From contig NZ_KB895385.1 in the NCBI RefSeq assembly GCF_000374825.1, positions 114,619 through 178,618 on the forward strand: a DNA stretch of 64,000 nucleotides, read 5' to 3'. The translations under genes were made by a program, and so were the position numbers. Source of the stretch: Paenibacillus sanguinis 2301083 = DSM 16941. GTDB lineage: Bacteria > Bacillota > Bacilli > Paenibacillales > Paenibacillaceae. Below, piece by piece: positions 27,720 to 36,635 of this stretch. Under the pieces are notes generated by a model, which was given only the letters and a program-made list of their open reading frames with translations, made no database searches and was not told the DNA's origin. The stretch's first letter is position 1; each line of letters opens with the position of its first letter.

Positions 27720-28226
27720 TTATGTAGAGCTTAATTCTATAGTTGAAATAATATCAAAAAACATATCATATTCCGCACTTTTCTCTTCCATTTCGCCACT
27801 TGTAACCATTAAAGATTTATCCTCTTCTTCAAAAACCACATAAAATATCAACAGCTTTACTCCACTATCATCATCCGCCTCAGTTGTCACTAGTCGAGCT
27901 GGCTGATCATTAATCATCATCTGTTTGTCTTCTATGATCCTGGTCTCTTCATCTTCCTCTAATGTTCTATTCATAAAATTCATGTCCTTTGGCTTGGTCC
28001 CATAAAATAGAACCGACGAACCATCTGTAAATCCCTTACCTTCCTTGGACAAAGCTAATATGAAATTCCCGGCAGCAGTGTCATCCTTTACAGACCATTC
28101 CTTAGGATATTTGAAAGTAATACCAAATTCAGAATATGTATAGGTTGCGTAATCAAAACTAATCTTATCTGAGGTACAACCTGCCAGCATAAAAACCAGT
28201 ATTGTGAAAAGCGCTAACTGCCTCAT
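27720..28226 (-). CDS. Putative lipoprotein with PsbP/DUF1795-like domain (168 aa)
   Basis: Short lipoprotein signal with MLAGC (Cys17). The mature part (YSEFGITFKYPKEWSVKDD, ILALSKEG, ARLVTTEADDDSGVKLLIFYVV, FDIISTIEL) has the beta layout of the small PsbP-like lipoproteins common in Bacillales. No function is known. It lies 19 bases before the zinc-ribbon gene in the same direction, so co-transcription is possible. Confidence 0.75.
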   Translation of the reverse strand: MRQLALFTILVFMLAGCTSDKISFDYATYTYSEFGITFKYPKEWSVKDDTAAGNFILALSKEGKGFTDGSSVLFYGTKPKDMNFMNRTLEEDEETRIIEDKQMMINDQPARLVTTEADDDSGVKLLIFYVVFEEEDKSLMVTSGEMEEKSAEYDMFFDIISTIELSST

Positions 28227-28530
28227 CCCCGTAACCTTCTTTCATCTTCCCTTAAATTCCATCTAAATTATACTCAAGTCCCAAATTTCGTTAACTACCA
28301 TCGCTGCTTTGTGAATATTCACGATATCCTTCCTTTTCTGTGTCCACTAATAAGGAATTGCCGCTTGGTCTTATGAGAGCTAGCAAGATATTGCAAGTAT
28401 ACCATTAATCGATTATGAGAGGTTATTTAAAAAACCATTGCCCTACTTTTTGAACACGCACTATAAGGAAATCCCTCTCTGCAGATATTTCAGCTTTTAT
28501 CTTAAAAAAATTGGAATTATCAATTGTGAT
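28227..28530. other. Intergenic stretch without recognised gene
   Basis: AT-rich sequence between divergent genes. No reading frame with a ribosome site and no RNA family was recognised. It must hold the lipoprotein promoter on the minus strand. Confidence 0.4.
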
Positions 28531-28565
28531 GTTACTTAATGTATGTTAAGGTATTGTTAAGTAAC
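28531..28565. promoter_or_regulatory. Inverted repeat before the integrase gene
   Basis: GTTACTTAA (28531-28539) and TTAAGTAAC (28557-28565) are perfect 9-base inverted arms 17 bases apart, ending six bases before the ribosome site of the integrase gene. This may be an operator or a recombination site of the integrase. Confidence 0.5.
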
Positions 28566-28584
28566 ATATTTGGAGGGATTCTCT

Positions 28585-29148
28585 GTGCAATATGTAAATC
28601 CGATTCGAGATATTGAGACCATACAAGCGATGAAGCTCGTACTGAGAAAGCAATCGCTCAGAGATGTGTTGCTGTTTGTGCTGGGAATCAACACCGGGAT
28701 CGGTCTTGTTGACATGCTGAACCTTACCGTGCAAGACGTCTGGGACGGTCAGAGCCCCAAGCCATTCCTTTATCTTAAGGATGCGAACACCGGGGAAGTG
28801 AAGGCGTATTACCTCAATAGTAAAATTCGGCAAATCCTAGATGAGTATTTGTCCGGCTGCGACTGGAGTCCGGAAGATTATTTATTCAAATCCAAAAAGG
28901 ATCGTCGCCCGATTACCCGTCAGCAGGCTTATCGTATTATAAATCATTCGGCAAGGGAGGTAGGAATTACGGAGAAGATCGGTACGCATACCCTGCGGAA
29001 GACCTTCGGTTATCATGCGTATCAGAAAGGTATCGCCATCTCGATCATCAAATCGATTTTGAATCACCACTCCACTTCGGAAACCTTGAAGTATTTAGGA
29101 ATTGATAAGAATGCAGACTTACCCATCAAAGTAGATGTGAATTTATAG
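28585..29148 (+). CDS. Tyrosine recombinase-like integrase, orphan (187 aa)
   Basis: Catalytic domain only, as in a group of short Bacillus integrases. The GTG start at 28585 follows TTTGGAGGG. Recognisable are the beta-strand Lys region (YLKDANTGEVKAYYLN), the H-x-x-R box THTLRKTFGYH, the second His in ILNHHSTSETL and the Tyr in KYLGID. The first catalytic Arg, normally in a TGLRISDLL-like motif, is replaced by Gly40 (NTGIGLVDML; codon GGT at 28702-28704, one change from CGT). Activity is therefore doubtful. No phage or element genes surround it. Confidence 0.85.
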   Translation: MQYVNPIRDIETIQAMKLVLRKQSLRDVLLFVLGINTGIGLVDMLNLTVQDVWDGQSPKPFLYLKDANTGEVKAYYLNSKIRQILDEYLSGCDWSPEDYLFKSKKDRRPITRQQAYRIINHSAREVGITEKIGTHTLRKTFGYHAYQKGIAISIIKSILNHHSTSETLKYLGIDKNADLPIKVDVNL

Positions 29149-29166
29149 CGATTCTGCTTTTGTCCC

Positions 29167-29199
29167 AAAAAAATACCCTCCGTAACCACCGGAGAGTAT
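29167..29199 (-). terminator. Terminator after the Usp-domain gene
   Basis: Minus-strand ATACTCTCCG and CGGAGGGTAT (one G-T pair) with a 7-base loop are followed by TTTTTTT. It lies 33 bases beyond the stop at 29232. Confidence 0.8.
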
Positions 29200-29231
29200 T
29201 CAATACAATAGCCTATATTCACAGTTCCTAA

Positions 29232-29915
29232 TTATTCATCGGTGTCTTCCAGACCCAACGCTGCATCGATATCTACGTTTTTCAGCTCAGTGACGATTCC
29301 ATCGTCCACCAGAACCTGCAAGGTCTCGGCATCCTTCATGAAGCGGAAGATTCCATTATCAAAATCCGTGTCCACTTCCTTGAAGAAGATGCCTTCAAAT
29401 TCCGTATCTTTCTCGTGATTAAAGCTCAGCTTATAATGATCCTCTTCCTTGATCAAATAAGCACGTGTGCCGTTTCTGTACATTCCTTCCCCATCCCGAA
29501 TATAACGGGAGACCGAAACGATGTGCAGATCGACAAAAGGAATTTCGCGCACCAGGGAATTGATAATGGAGCCCTTTGTGATTTGCTCCCAGCGGCTCTG
29601 AGCCGTTTGACCGAGAATAATCTGAGTAATGTTCTTTTCTCTTGCGATTTCAGCAATAATCTTTGTCACGGGACGGCTTTCATTATCTTTCATAATAAAT
29701 TCTGCTGAGCTATGGGAGTTCGCATATTCTTTCCATTTTTCAATATAAAAAATTTTCTCCGCATCCAATTCGTCGAACGGCTTGGAGTCGATCGTCAAAA
29801 TGTAAAGCGGAGCCTTTAACATACTGGCGATTTTACAACCGCGTTTGATTAGCCTTTCGCCATTGGGTCCATAATAAACGCAGACAAGAATACTTTCATT
29901 GAACAAATTATCCAT
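29232..29915 (-). CDS. Usp-domain protein, KdpD-like (227 aa)
   Basis: Residues ~6-150 form a universal-stress-protein domain of the kind found inside KdpD sensor kinases (ILVCVYYGPNGERLIKRGCKIA, ITQIILGQTAQSRWEQITKGS, INSLVREIPFVDLHIV); the GQT-x2-SRW-x9-S segment is the usual nucleotide-binding part. The last ~75 residues are acidic and not recognised. It is transcribed divergently from the Mrp antiporter operon, 123 bases away. A link to cation homeostasis, for instance nucleotide sensing, is plausible from position but unproven. Confidence 0.82.
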   Translation of the reverse strand: MDNLFNESILVCVYYGPNGERLIKRGCKIASMLKAPLYILTIDSKPFDELDAEKIFYIEKWKEYANSHSSAEFIMKDNESRPVTKIIAEIAREKNITQIILGQTAQSRWEQITKGSIINSLVREIPFVDLHIVSVSRYIRDGEGMYRNGTRAYLIKEEDHYKLSFNHEKDTEFEGIFFKEVDTDFDNGIFRFMKDAETLQVLVDDGIVTELKNVDIDAALGLEDTDE

Positions 29916-30038
29916 TTTTTAACTCTTCACCTCAAGGTTAAATAGTAGAGCTTCATTTAAACTATGTAAGACTATAATTGAAGTTACGGAAAGAGTCAAC
30001 TCGAAGCCTATATTATTCGAAAGTAAGGAGGAGGACGC

Positions 30039-32450
30039 TTGGCTACATTCTATTTTTTTATGTTTCTTCCGTTTATTAGTGCCCTGCTGGTACCTTTTCT
30101 GTACAAGTATTTGAATCGTCAGATACATACAGGTTGGTTTGTATTACTAGCCCCCCTATCCATCTTGATCTATTTACTTCAATATATACCTTCAATCGCT
30201 GCGGGTGAAACGTACAAATATACCCTATCCTGGATTCCCACCCTTGGCATCGATATTACTACTTATGTAGATGGCTTAGGCTTATTATTCGGGTTGCTTA
30301 TCACGGGAGTGGGTGCCCTGGTGATCGTCTACTCTATCTTTTATATGTCTAAAGGCCGGGAGGCGCTCCATCATTTCTATGTCTACTTGCTTTTATTTAT
30401 GGGAGCGATGCTGGGTCTGGTATTCTCAGACCATCTGCTCGTGTTATATGGCTTCTGGGAGTTGACCAGTGTATCCTCCTTCTTATTAATTGCTTATTGG
30501 TACGAGCGCAAGAGCTCGCGTCAAGGCGCATTGAAGGCCATGCTGATTACCGTAATGGGCGGCTTCGGCATGCTGGCTGGCTTCATTATGCTGATCATGA
30601 TGGGCGACACCTACAGCATACGGGAGATTATCGCCCAGATGGATCTGATTCAGGGCCATGCTTTATTCATTCCTGCGATGTTGTGTATCTTGCTAGGGGC
30701 CTTCACCAAATCGGCGCAATTCCCGTTTGGCATCTGGCTGCCTGATGCGATGGAAGCTCCTACTCCGGTAAGCAGCTATCTGCATTCCGCAACCATGGTC
30801 AAGGCGGGCATCTATTTGGTTGCTCGTATGACCCCGATCTTCGGCGGCAGTTCCGTATGGTTCTGGCTTGTGGCCGGTGTCGGGATGATTACGCTGCTAT
30901 ATGGCTCCTTATCAGCACTTCGTCAGACGGATCTTAAGGCGCTGCTGGCTTACTCTACGATCAGCCAATTAGGCTTGATTATGAGCTTGCTTGGTGTAGG
31001 CTCTCTGGCAGTGTATTTTGGGCCTGGCGAGAATGGCACTATTTTCACAGTAGCTACCTTTGCCGCCCTGTTCCATTTATTCAATCACTCGACCTTTAAA
31101 GGCAGCTTGTTTATGGTCGTCGGCATTATCGACCATGAGACAGGCAAACGGGACATACGTTATTTAGGCGGTTTGATGCAGGTGATGCCAATGACATTCA
31201 CCATTGCGTTAATCGGCGCTTTCTCTATGGCAGGCCTACCACCGTTTAACGGCTTCCTGAGTAAGGAAATGTTCTTTGGCGCAGTAACGGAACTTACCCA
31301 TACAGGGGTTTTCGGTCTGGAGCATATCGGCGTTTTATTCCCGATTATCGCCTGGGTAGCTAGCATATTCACCTTTGTATACTGTATGATTTTCGTCTTC
31401 AAGACCTTTGGCGGCAAGTACCATCCTGAGAAGCTGACACGAAAAGTACATGAGCCGTCCCTGGGAATGTTGTTCGCCCCTATGGTCCTGGGACTGCTCG
31501 TCGTGTTGATCTTCTTCTTCCCGAACGTGCTAGGCAAATATATTCTTGCTCCGGCGCTAACCGCGGTGCTGCCGATGATGCCTGTCACTGCGTACGATTT
31601 GAAGATCAGTGCATGGCATGGGCTCAACATGGAATTATTGATGACCATCGGAGTCGTTGTGATTGGCTTCCTGTTGTTCAAGTCAGCCAAACACTGGATT
31701 CGGGTCATTCGCAATTATCCGCAAAGGCTAACCTTGACGCATCTGTATAGTATAGCTCTGCCAGCTATGGAGAAAGGCGCAGCCTCCTTAACAAACCGCT
31801 ATATGACAGGTTCGCTGAGACATTACCTGAGCTACATTTTCTCCTTCTTTGTCATGCTGTTGCTGGGCTCGCTTCTATTGCTTCACGGGATTCATTTCGA
31901 TTTCTCCAACAACGCGAGCATCAGCTTCTTCGATGCCGGGCTGGTATTAGTCATGATTATTGCGGCACTGACCGTGCTGTTCACGAACCATCGCGTAGTA
32001 GCCATTGTGGCCCTGGGCGCGGTAGGCTACATGGTATCCATGTTCTTCGTGATCTTCCGGGCACCCGATCTGGCATTGACGCAGATGGTGGTCGAGACAG
32101 TCACCACCGTGTTGTTCTTGCTCTGCTTTTATCATTTGCCGAAGCTCAAGAAGGATATCGAGCGCATTCCATTCAAATTAACGAATCTGATGATCTCGCT
32201 AGCCGTCGGGCTGACCGTAACCATTCTGGCACTCTCGGCGAACGGGCACAAATTGTTCGAGCCGATTACCTCTTTCTTCGAGAATGCCTTTGAGCTGGCA
32301 GGCGCTAAAAATATCGTCAATGCCATACTGGTTGACTTCCGCGGCTTCGATACCATGCTGGAAATATCCGTTTTAACCATAGCGGGCTTGGGCGTTTATG
32401 TCCTCATCCATCAGCGGCTCAAAAGGAGGGAACACGATGAAACCGAATAA
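30039..32450 (+). CDS. mrpA: Na+/H+ antiporter subunit A, MrpA (803 aa)
   Basis: Largest subunit of the Mrp complex, related to complex I subunits NuoL and NuoM. About 20 membrane segments; proton-channel hallmarks include FWELTSVSSFLL, the helix with HSATMVKAGIYLVAR, AYSTISQLGLIM and HLFNHSTFKGSLF. The C-terminal third carries the MrpB-like extension (MVVETVTTVLFLLCFYHLPK), as in A-subunits of group 1 operons. Start TTG at 30039 after AAGGAGGAGG. It leads a complete seven-gene operon exchanging Na+ (or K+) for H+ in alkaline or salty conditions. Confidence 0.96.
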   Translation: MATFYFFMFLPFISALLVPFLYKYLNRQIHTGWFVLLAPLSILIYLLQYIPSIAAGETYKYTLSWIPTLGIDITTYVDGLGLLFGLLITGVGALVIVYSIFYMSKGREALHHFYVYLLLFMGAMLGLVFSDHLLVLYGFWELTSVSSFLLIAYWYERKSSRQGALKAMLITVMGGFGMLAGFIMLIMMGDTYSIREIIAQMDLIQGHALFIPAMLCILLGAFTKSAQFPFGIWLPDAMEAPTPVSSYLHSATMVKAGIYLVARMTPIFGGSSVWFWLVAGVGMITLLYGSLSALRQTDLKALLAYSTISQLGLIMSLLGVGSLAVYFGPGENGTIFTVATFAALFHLFNHSTFKGSLFMVVGIIDHETGKRDIRYLGGLMQVMPMTFTIALIGAFSMAGLPPFNGFLSKEMFFGAVTELTHTGVFGLEHIGVLFPIIAWVASIFTFVYCMIFVFKTFGGKYHPEKLTRKVHEPSLGMLFAPMVLGLLVVLIFFFPNVLGKYILAPALTAVLPMMPVTAYDLKISAWHGLNMELLMTIGVVVIGFLLFKSAKHWIRVIRNYPQRLTLTHLYSIALPAMEKGAASLTNRYMTGSLRHYLSYIFSFFVMLLLGSLLLLHGIHFDFSNNASISFFDAGLVLVMIIAALTVLFTNHRVVAIVALGAVGYMVSMFFVIFRAPDLALTQMVVETVTTVLFLLCFYHLPKLKKDIERIPFKLTNLMISLAVGLTVTILALSANGHKLFEPITSFFENAFELAGAKNIVNAILVDFRGFDTMLEISVLTIAGLGVYVLIHQRLKRREHDETE

Positions 32451-32859
32451 TGTCATCCTGCAGACAGTTACCCAGGTTGCTGTATTCATTATCTTTACCT
32501 TCTCCATCTATCTGTTCATGAGCGGTCATCACCAGCCAGGCGGCGGTTTCATCGGTGGACTCAGCACGGCAGCGGCCATTGTGCTGCTCTACCTCTCCTT
32601 CGGGATTGAGAAGGTGCGGGAGAACATCCGAATCGACTTCAAGAAGCTTGCCGCCGTCGGGGTCTTTATTGCTGTAGCCACAGGACTTGCGGGGGTAATC
32701 TTCGGTCAGCCGTTCCTGACACAGACCTTCGGTCATGTGCAGCTGCCGATCTTCGGGGATACGGAGCTGGCCTCAGCCATGATCTTCGACACAGGCGTTG
32801 CACTGGCCGTCATCGGTACTGCGGTCAATATTATTCTGAGCATATGTGAGGATCGCTAA
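32437..32859 (+). CDS. mrpB: Na+/H+ antiporter subunit B, MrpB (140 aa)
   Basis: Four membrane segments with the MnhB hallmark SGHHQPGGGFIGGLSTAAA. The ATG at 32437, after AGGAGGGA, overlaps the end of mrpA by 14 bases, implying coupled translation. It is a membrane subunit of the hetero-oligomeric antiporter and carries no activity alone. Confidence 0.95.
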   Translation: MKPNNVILQTVTQVAVFIIFTFSIYLFMSGHHQPGGGFIGGLSTAAAIVLLYLSFGIEKVRENIRIDFKKLAAVGVFIAVATGLAGVIFGQPFLTQTFGHVQLPIFGDTELASAMIFDTGVALAVIGTAVNIILSICEDR

Positions 32860-32860
32860 T

Positions 32861-33199
32861 ATGGAGACTTTAATCATTCTGCTGGTCGGCGTGCTAATAT
32901 CCATTGGAACTTATTTGATTCTATCCAGACGGCTGCTGCGCATCGTGCTTGGATCATCCCTGATCAGCCATGCGGTGAATTTACTGCTCATTACCTCCGG
33001 TGGCTTGAAGACGGGAGCAGCTCCCTTGCTGAGCGAAAAGACAAAGCAATTTACCGATGCCATCCCGCAAGCCTTGATTCTCACGGCCATTGTCATCAAC
33101 TTTGCCGTAACTGCGCTAGTATTAGTTCTGGGTTACCGTGCCTATCAGAGCTACGGAACCGATGACATGGAACAGTTAAGGGGAAATGAGTATGAATAA
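32861..33199 (+). CDS. mrpC: Na+/H+ antiporter subunit C, MrpC (112 aa)
   Basis: NuoK-like small subunit with three membrane helices (LIILLVGVLISIGTYLILSR, VLGSSLISHAVNLLLI, DAIPQALILTAIVINFAVTA). The ATG at 32861 is one base after the mrpB stop, with GAGGA upstream; an in-frame start inside mrpB is less likely. Matches MnhC/MrpC in length and sequence. Confidence 0.95.
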   Translation: METLIILLVGVLISIGTYLILSRRLLRIVLGSSLISHAVNLLLITSGGLKTGAAPLLSEKTKQFTDAIPQALILTAIVINFAVTALVLVLGYRAYQSYGTDDMEQLRGNEYE

Positions 33200-34667
33200 C
33201 TTGTTGATTGCTCCGGTGGTTATCCCTTTGTTAGCAGGAATGGCCCTCATTATTTTACAGAAGAACATACGTCTTCAACGGGCTCTTAGCCTGAGCGCCC
33301 TGTGCGTTACCGCCATCATCAACGTGCTGCTGATCAACCAAATCAGCCATGGCGGAATTCAAACCTTGCAATTGGGCGGCTGGGAAGCGCCGTTTGGTAT
33401 TAGCTTCGTGGGCGATATGTTCAGCGCTCTGCTGCTGCTGGCCACTTCTATCGTTGCTATTGGCTGTCTGATCTTCGCCTTCTCATCAACGGAACGACGG
33501 CAGGAGAAGCTCTATTTTTATCCTTTGTTTTTGTTTCTGATTACAGGGGTTAACGGCTCATTCTTAACGGGGGACTTATTTAACTTATACGTATTTTTTG
33601 AAGTGTTTTTGGTTGCTTCCTATGTCATGATCACTTTAGGTGGTACCCAAAAACAGCTTCGGGAGTCGCTCAAGTATATCTTCACGAATATTATATCGTC
33701 CGCCTTCTTCCTCATAGGCGTAGCTTATTTGTATTCTATTACTGGCACACTCAACCTGGCGCATCTCTCGATGCGGATTGCCGAGGTAGGTCAAGATGGA
33801 CTGATTACCACCGTGGCCCTGCTGTTCCTGATCGTCTTTGCCCTAAAAGCTGGCCTGCTGCTCTTCTTCTGGCTGCCGGGCTCCTATAGCGTGCCACCTA
33901 CAGCCGTCTCGGCTATCTTTGCCGCCCTGTTGACCAAGGTTGGCATCTATGCCATCTTCCGTATGTTTACCTTGATCTTTTATCACGAGCCAGGGGTTAC
34001 CCATCTCGTCATTGGCATTCTGGCGGCGGCAACCATGATACTGGGTGGGATAGGTGCGATCGGGTATTGGGATTTGCGCAACATCCTCACCTACAATGTA
34101 GTGATCAGCGTCGGATTCATCATGCTGGGCTTCGTCTCCATGACAACAAACGGGATGATGGGCTCTATCTATTATTTGCTCCATGATATGGTGATTAAGG
34201 CACTTGTATTTCTCATAGGCGGAACCATCATTCACCTGACGGGAACAAGCCGTTTGAAAGAGATCGGCGGCTTGATACGCTTGCAGCCTGCACTTGGCTG
34301 GATGTTCCTGATCGCCGCCTTATCCATGGTTGGCATCCCTCCGCTCAGCGGCTTCCTGGGCAAGGTGTTCATTACTCGCGGCGCCTTCGAGTCCGGTTAC
34401 TTCTGGCTTGGCGCGGTCGGACTGGCAGCGAGCCTGTGCATCCTGTACTCCATGATCAAGCTGTTCATGAACGCCTTCTGGGGTGACACGATGCTGAATG
34501 AAGAAGAATTAAAGGGAAATGCCAAGGGCCTGCTGTTCCCCATTGCCTTCCTGACTTGCGTCAGCTTGGCCTTGGGAATAGGCGCCGAAGGGATCGCAGG
34601 ATACGTAACCCAGGCTGCCAATGAATTGCTTAATCCAAGCCTGTACATTCAAGCCGTGTTCAAATAA
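33192..34667 (+). CDS. mrpD: Na+/H+ antiporter subunit D, MrpD (491 aa)
   Basis: NuoM/NuoN-like subunit with ~14 helices; FEVFLVASYVMI holds the conserved Glu of helix 5, and FALKAGLLLFFWLPGSYSVPP and YLLHDMVIKALVFLIGG hold the conserved Lys and His residues of the proton path. The ATG at 33192, 7 bases after GGGGAA, is chosen over 33186; it overlaps mrpC by eight bases. Confidence 0.95.
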   Translation: MNNLLIAPVVIPLLAGMALIILQKNIRLQRALSLSALCVTAIINVLLINQISHGGIQTLQLGGWEAPFGISFVGDMFSALLLLATSIVAIGCLIFAFSSTERRQEKLYFYPLFLFLITGVNGSFLTGDLFNLYVFFEVFLVASYVMITLGGTQKQLRESLKYIFTNIISSAFFLIGVAYLYSITGTLNLAHLSMRIAEVGQDGLITTVALLFLIVFALKAGLLLFFWLPGSYSVPPTAVSAIFAALLTKVGIYAIFRMFTLIFYHEPGVTHLVIGILAAATMILGGIGAIGYWDLRNILTYNVVISVGFIMLGFVSMTTNGMMGSIYYLLHDMVIKALVFLIGGTIIHLTGTSRLKEIGGLIRLQPALGWMFLIAALSMVGIPPLSGFLGKVFITRGAFESGYFWLGAVGLAASLCILYSMIKLFMNAFWGDTMLNEEELKGNAKGLLFPIAFLTCVSLALGIGAEGIAGYVTQAANELLNPSLYIQAVFK

Positions 34668-34680
34668 AGGAGGGATGATC

Positions 34681-35160
34681 ATGCCCGTTCAGGTATTGCT
34701 TAACATCTTCATCGCTTGCTTGTGGATGTTCCTGCAAGACAACATCAGCGTATTGAACTTTATCAGCGGTTATATTGTAGGTCTATTTATTTTGTTATGT
34801 ACGCGCCGGTTCTTTAAAGACCGCTTCTATGTCTTCACCCTGGCTGCCATCGGCAAGCTGTTTATCATTTTCATTCATGAGCTGATTACCTCTTCCATGA
34901 TGGTTATGAAGCATGTGCTGCGCCGCAAGATTGAGGTCACTCCAGGGATATTCAAGGTCAGAACCGACTTGGAGGGAAGTCTGGAGGTTACCCTGCTCTC
35001 TCTGCTGATTTGCTTGACACCAGGTTCGGTGGTGATGGAGCTTACTTCGGATTCCAAGGAACTGTACATTCATGGCCTGAATTTGCCCGAGTCCAAAGAA
35101 TCCGTCATCAAGTCGATTTCCGTATTTGAAAAAGCGATAAAGGATGTGACGAGAAAATGA
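34681..35160 (+). CDS. mrpE: Na+/H+ antiporter subunit E, MrpE (159 aa)
   Basis: MnhE-family subunit: a membrane-helical N-terminal part followed by the conserved cytoplasmic segment with LTPGSVVMELTSDSKELYIHG. The ATG at 34681 lies eight bases after GGAGGG; a closer ATG at 34675 would touch it. It ends with ATGA shared with mrpF. Confidence 0.95.
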   Translation: MPVQVLLNIFIACLWMFLQDNISVLNFISGYIVGLFILLCTRRFFKDRFYVFTLAAIGKLFIIFIHELITSSMMVMKHVLRRKIEVTPGIFKVRTDLEGSLEVTLLSLLICLTPGSVVMELTSDSKELYIHGLNLPESKESVIKSISVFEKAIKDVTRK

Positions 35161-35438
35161 TCTTCCAGACGATATTGCTCATCGCTTTAGGCATATTAAT
35201 GCTGTCAATCCTGGCCAATATGTACCGGGTCGTGAAGGGGCCTTCCGGAGCGGACCGCGTTCAGGCCCTGGATTCCATCGGGATCAATATGATCGCCAGC
35301 ATTGCGGCCTATTCCGTACTCTTCCATACTCAAGCCTTCTTTGATCTTATCCTGCTGATCGGGATTCTCTCGTTCATCGGAACGGTTGCCTTTGCCCGGT
35401 TTATAGAGAGGGGTGTTGTCATTGAGCGGAAGCGGTGA
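35157..35438 (+). CDS. mrpF: Na+/H+ antiporter subunit F, MrpF (93 aa)
   Basis: Small three-helix subunit; VVKGPSGADRVQALDSIGINM is the family signature around the conserved Asp. It overlaps mrpE by four bases and mrpG by about 17, so the three are translationally coupled. Part of the intact Mrp complex. Confidence 0.95.
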   Translation: MIFQTILLIALGILMLSILANMYRVVKGPSGADRVQALDSIGINMIASIAAYSVLFHTQAFFDLILLIGILSFIGTVAFARFIERGVVIERKR

Positions 35439-35865
35439 AGCCGTAGGGGCCATCCTCATTCTGGTCGGGGCCATTTTCAGCTTGATAAGCGCCATCGGGG
35501 GCATACGTTTGCCGGACGTGTATACCAGGTCTCATGCTGCATCTAAAAGTTCTACACTTGGCGTGCTTTGCGCGTTGGTAGGAACCCTGCTGTTTTTCCT
35601 GATTTCCGACGGCTATTTCAGCATTCGCCTCATCCTGGGCATCTTCTTCGTATTCCTGACTGCCCCGGTGGCCGCTCATGTCCTGTGCCGATCAGCCTAC
35701 CGCAATGATGTCCCGATGGTGGGGACAGCCGAGGATGAATTGAAGGACTATTACATGGAGAATGAGAACACGGACGATGACAAAGAGGAATCGACCGAAA
35801 ATGAAGAAGCCCCTGCGATGAAATTGATTGACAGCGAGCCCCCGCTTCAGGTTTCGGAAACTTAA
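35422..35865 (+). CDS. mrpG: Na+/H+ antiporter subunit G, MrpG (147 aa)
   Basis: Three-helix MnhG-family subunit with GGIRLPDVYTRSHAASKSSTLG. The start is taken as the TTG at 35422, eight bases after GAGAGGGG; a GTG at 35413 and TTG at 35416 are in frame too. The C-terminal ~45 residues are strongly acidic (ENENTDDDKEESTENEEAP), longer than in many MrpG proteins. It is the last gene of the operon. Confidence 0.94.
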   Translation: MSGSGEAVGAILILVGAIFSLISAIGGIRLPDVYTRSHAASKSSTLGVLCALVGTLLFFLISDGYFSIRLILGIFFVFLTAPVAAHVLCRSAYRNDVPMVGTAEDELKDYYMENENTDDDKEESTENEEAPAMKLIDSEPPLQVSET

Positions 35866-35951
35866 AGCAGCAGCCAAAATGGGCTTAGACTAACTGTTTC
35901 TGTTCCATGTCGGCCCGGCAACTATGAATCACTCTTTTAAGCAAACAAAAC

Positions 35952-35976
35952 GAGCCCCGGTTCATGCCGAGGGCTC
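35952..35976. terminator. Bidirectional terminator after mrpG
   Basis: GAGCCCCGG and CCGAGGGCTC pair around TTCATG with one bulge; ATTTTG follows on the plus strand and GTTTTGTTTG on the minus strand. It serves the Mrp operon and the convergent sugar-acid operon. Confidence 0.8.
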
Positions 35977-35996
35977 ATTTTGCTATCATATTTGGA

Positions 35997-36635
35997 TCAC
36001 TTCATCTTGTTTCGTGCGTTGAGCACTATTTCTCTAATTTGTTTGGCATTTTCGCTAATTTCTGCCTTAGAGCCCTTTGTAAGCAGCCCCCCAATACCTA
36101 CGCAGTCTACCCCATGTTCAATCCATGCTGATAAATGATCCAAGGTCACTCCACCTGAAGCGATTACAGGCATGTGCGGGATTGGTGTTTTAACAATGGA
36201 TACAAGGGACGGGCCATAGAAATTCGAGATAGGAAATGCCTTCACAAAGGAAGCGCCTAGCTCCAGAGCTTGGACCATTTCAGATATGGTGGCGCATCCC
36301 GGCGCATAGGGAATTCTGTATCGATTACAGATTCTGGCAACCTGCTTGCTAAGGTTTGGGGCAATAATGAATTTTGCCCCGGCTAACATGGCCAGTCTCG
36401 CGGTTTCACTATCCAGTACCGTGCCGGCCCCGATCAGAAGTCTGTCTCGGAACCTACCGTCCAGCGCCTGGATAATTTCTCCTGCGTTCGGGAGGGTATA
36501 ACTGATTTCCAGTACGTCCACTCCCCCATCCAGACATCCCTCGGCAATTTCAATGCCTCGCTCAATCGTTTCCACGCGGACGATTGCCATGACTCCAGAA
36601 TTTGCAATTCTTTTCTCAATATCCGCTTTGAGCAT
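35997..36635 (-). CDS. KDPG/KHG-type aldolase (212 aa)
   Basis: Class I aldolase of the Eda/DgaF family. MAIVRVETIERGIEIAEGCLDGGVDVLEISY carries the conserved Glu, GAGTVLDSE the next strand, and the Schiff-base Lys is in SFVKAFPISNFYGPSL. It cleaves 2-keto-3-deoxy-6-phosphosugar acids to pyruvate and a triose phosphate. The ATG at 36635, eight bases after GGGAGG, is preferred to the GTG at 36644. It overlaps the DHDPS-type gene by 20 bases and is last in the PTS operon. Confidence 0.9.
   Translation of the reverse strand: MLKADIEKRIANSGVMAIVRVETIERGIEIAEGCLDGGVDVLEISYTLPNAGEIIQALDGRFRDRLLIGAGTVLDSETARLAMLAGAKFIIAPNLSKQVARICNRYRIPYAPGCATISEMVQALELGASFVKAFPISNFYGPSLVSIVKTPIPHMPVIASGGVTLDHLSAWIEHGVDCVGIGGLLTKGSKAEISENAKQIREIVLNARNKMK

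Noticed and set aside
29916..30038. ydaO-type (c-di-AMP) riboswitch before mrpA
   Set aside because: The gap is only 123 bases and shows none of the conserved core; it also has to hold two divergent promoters.
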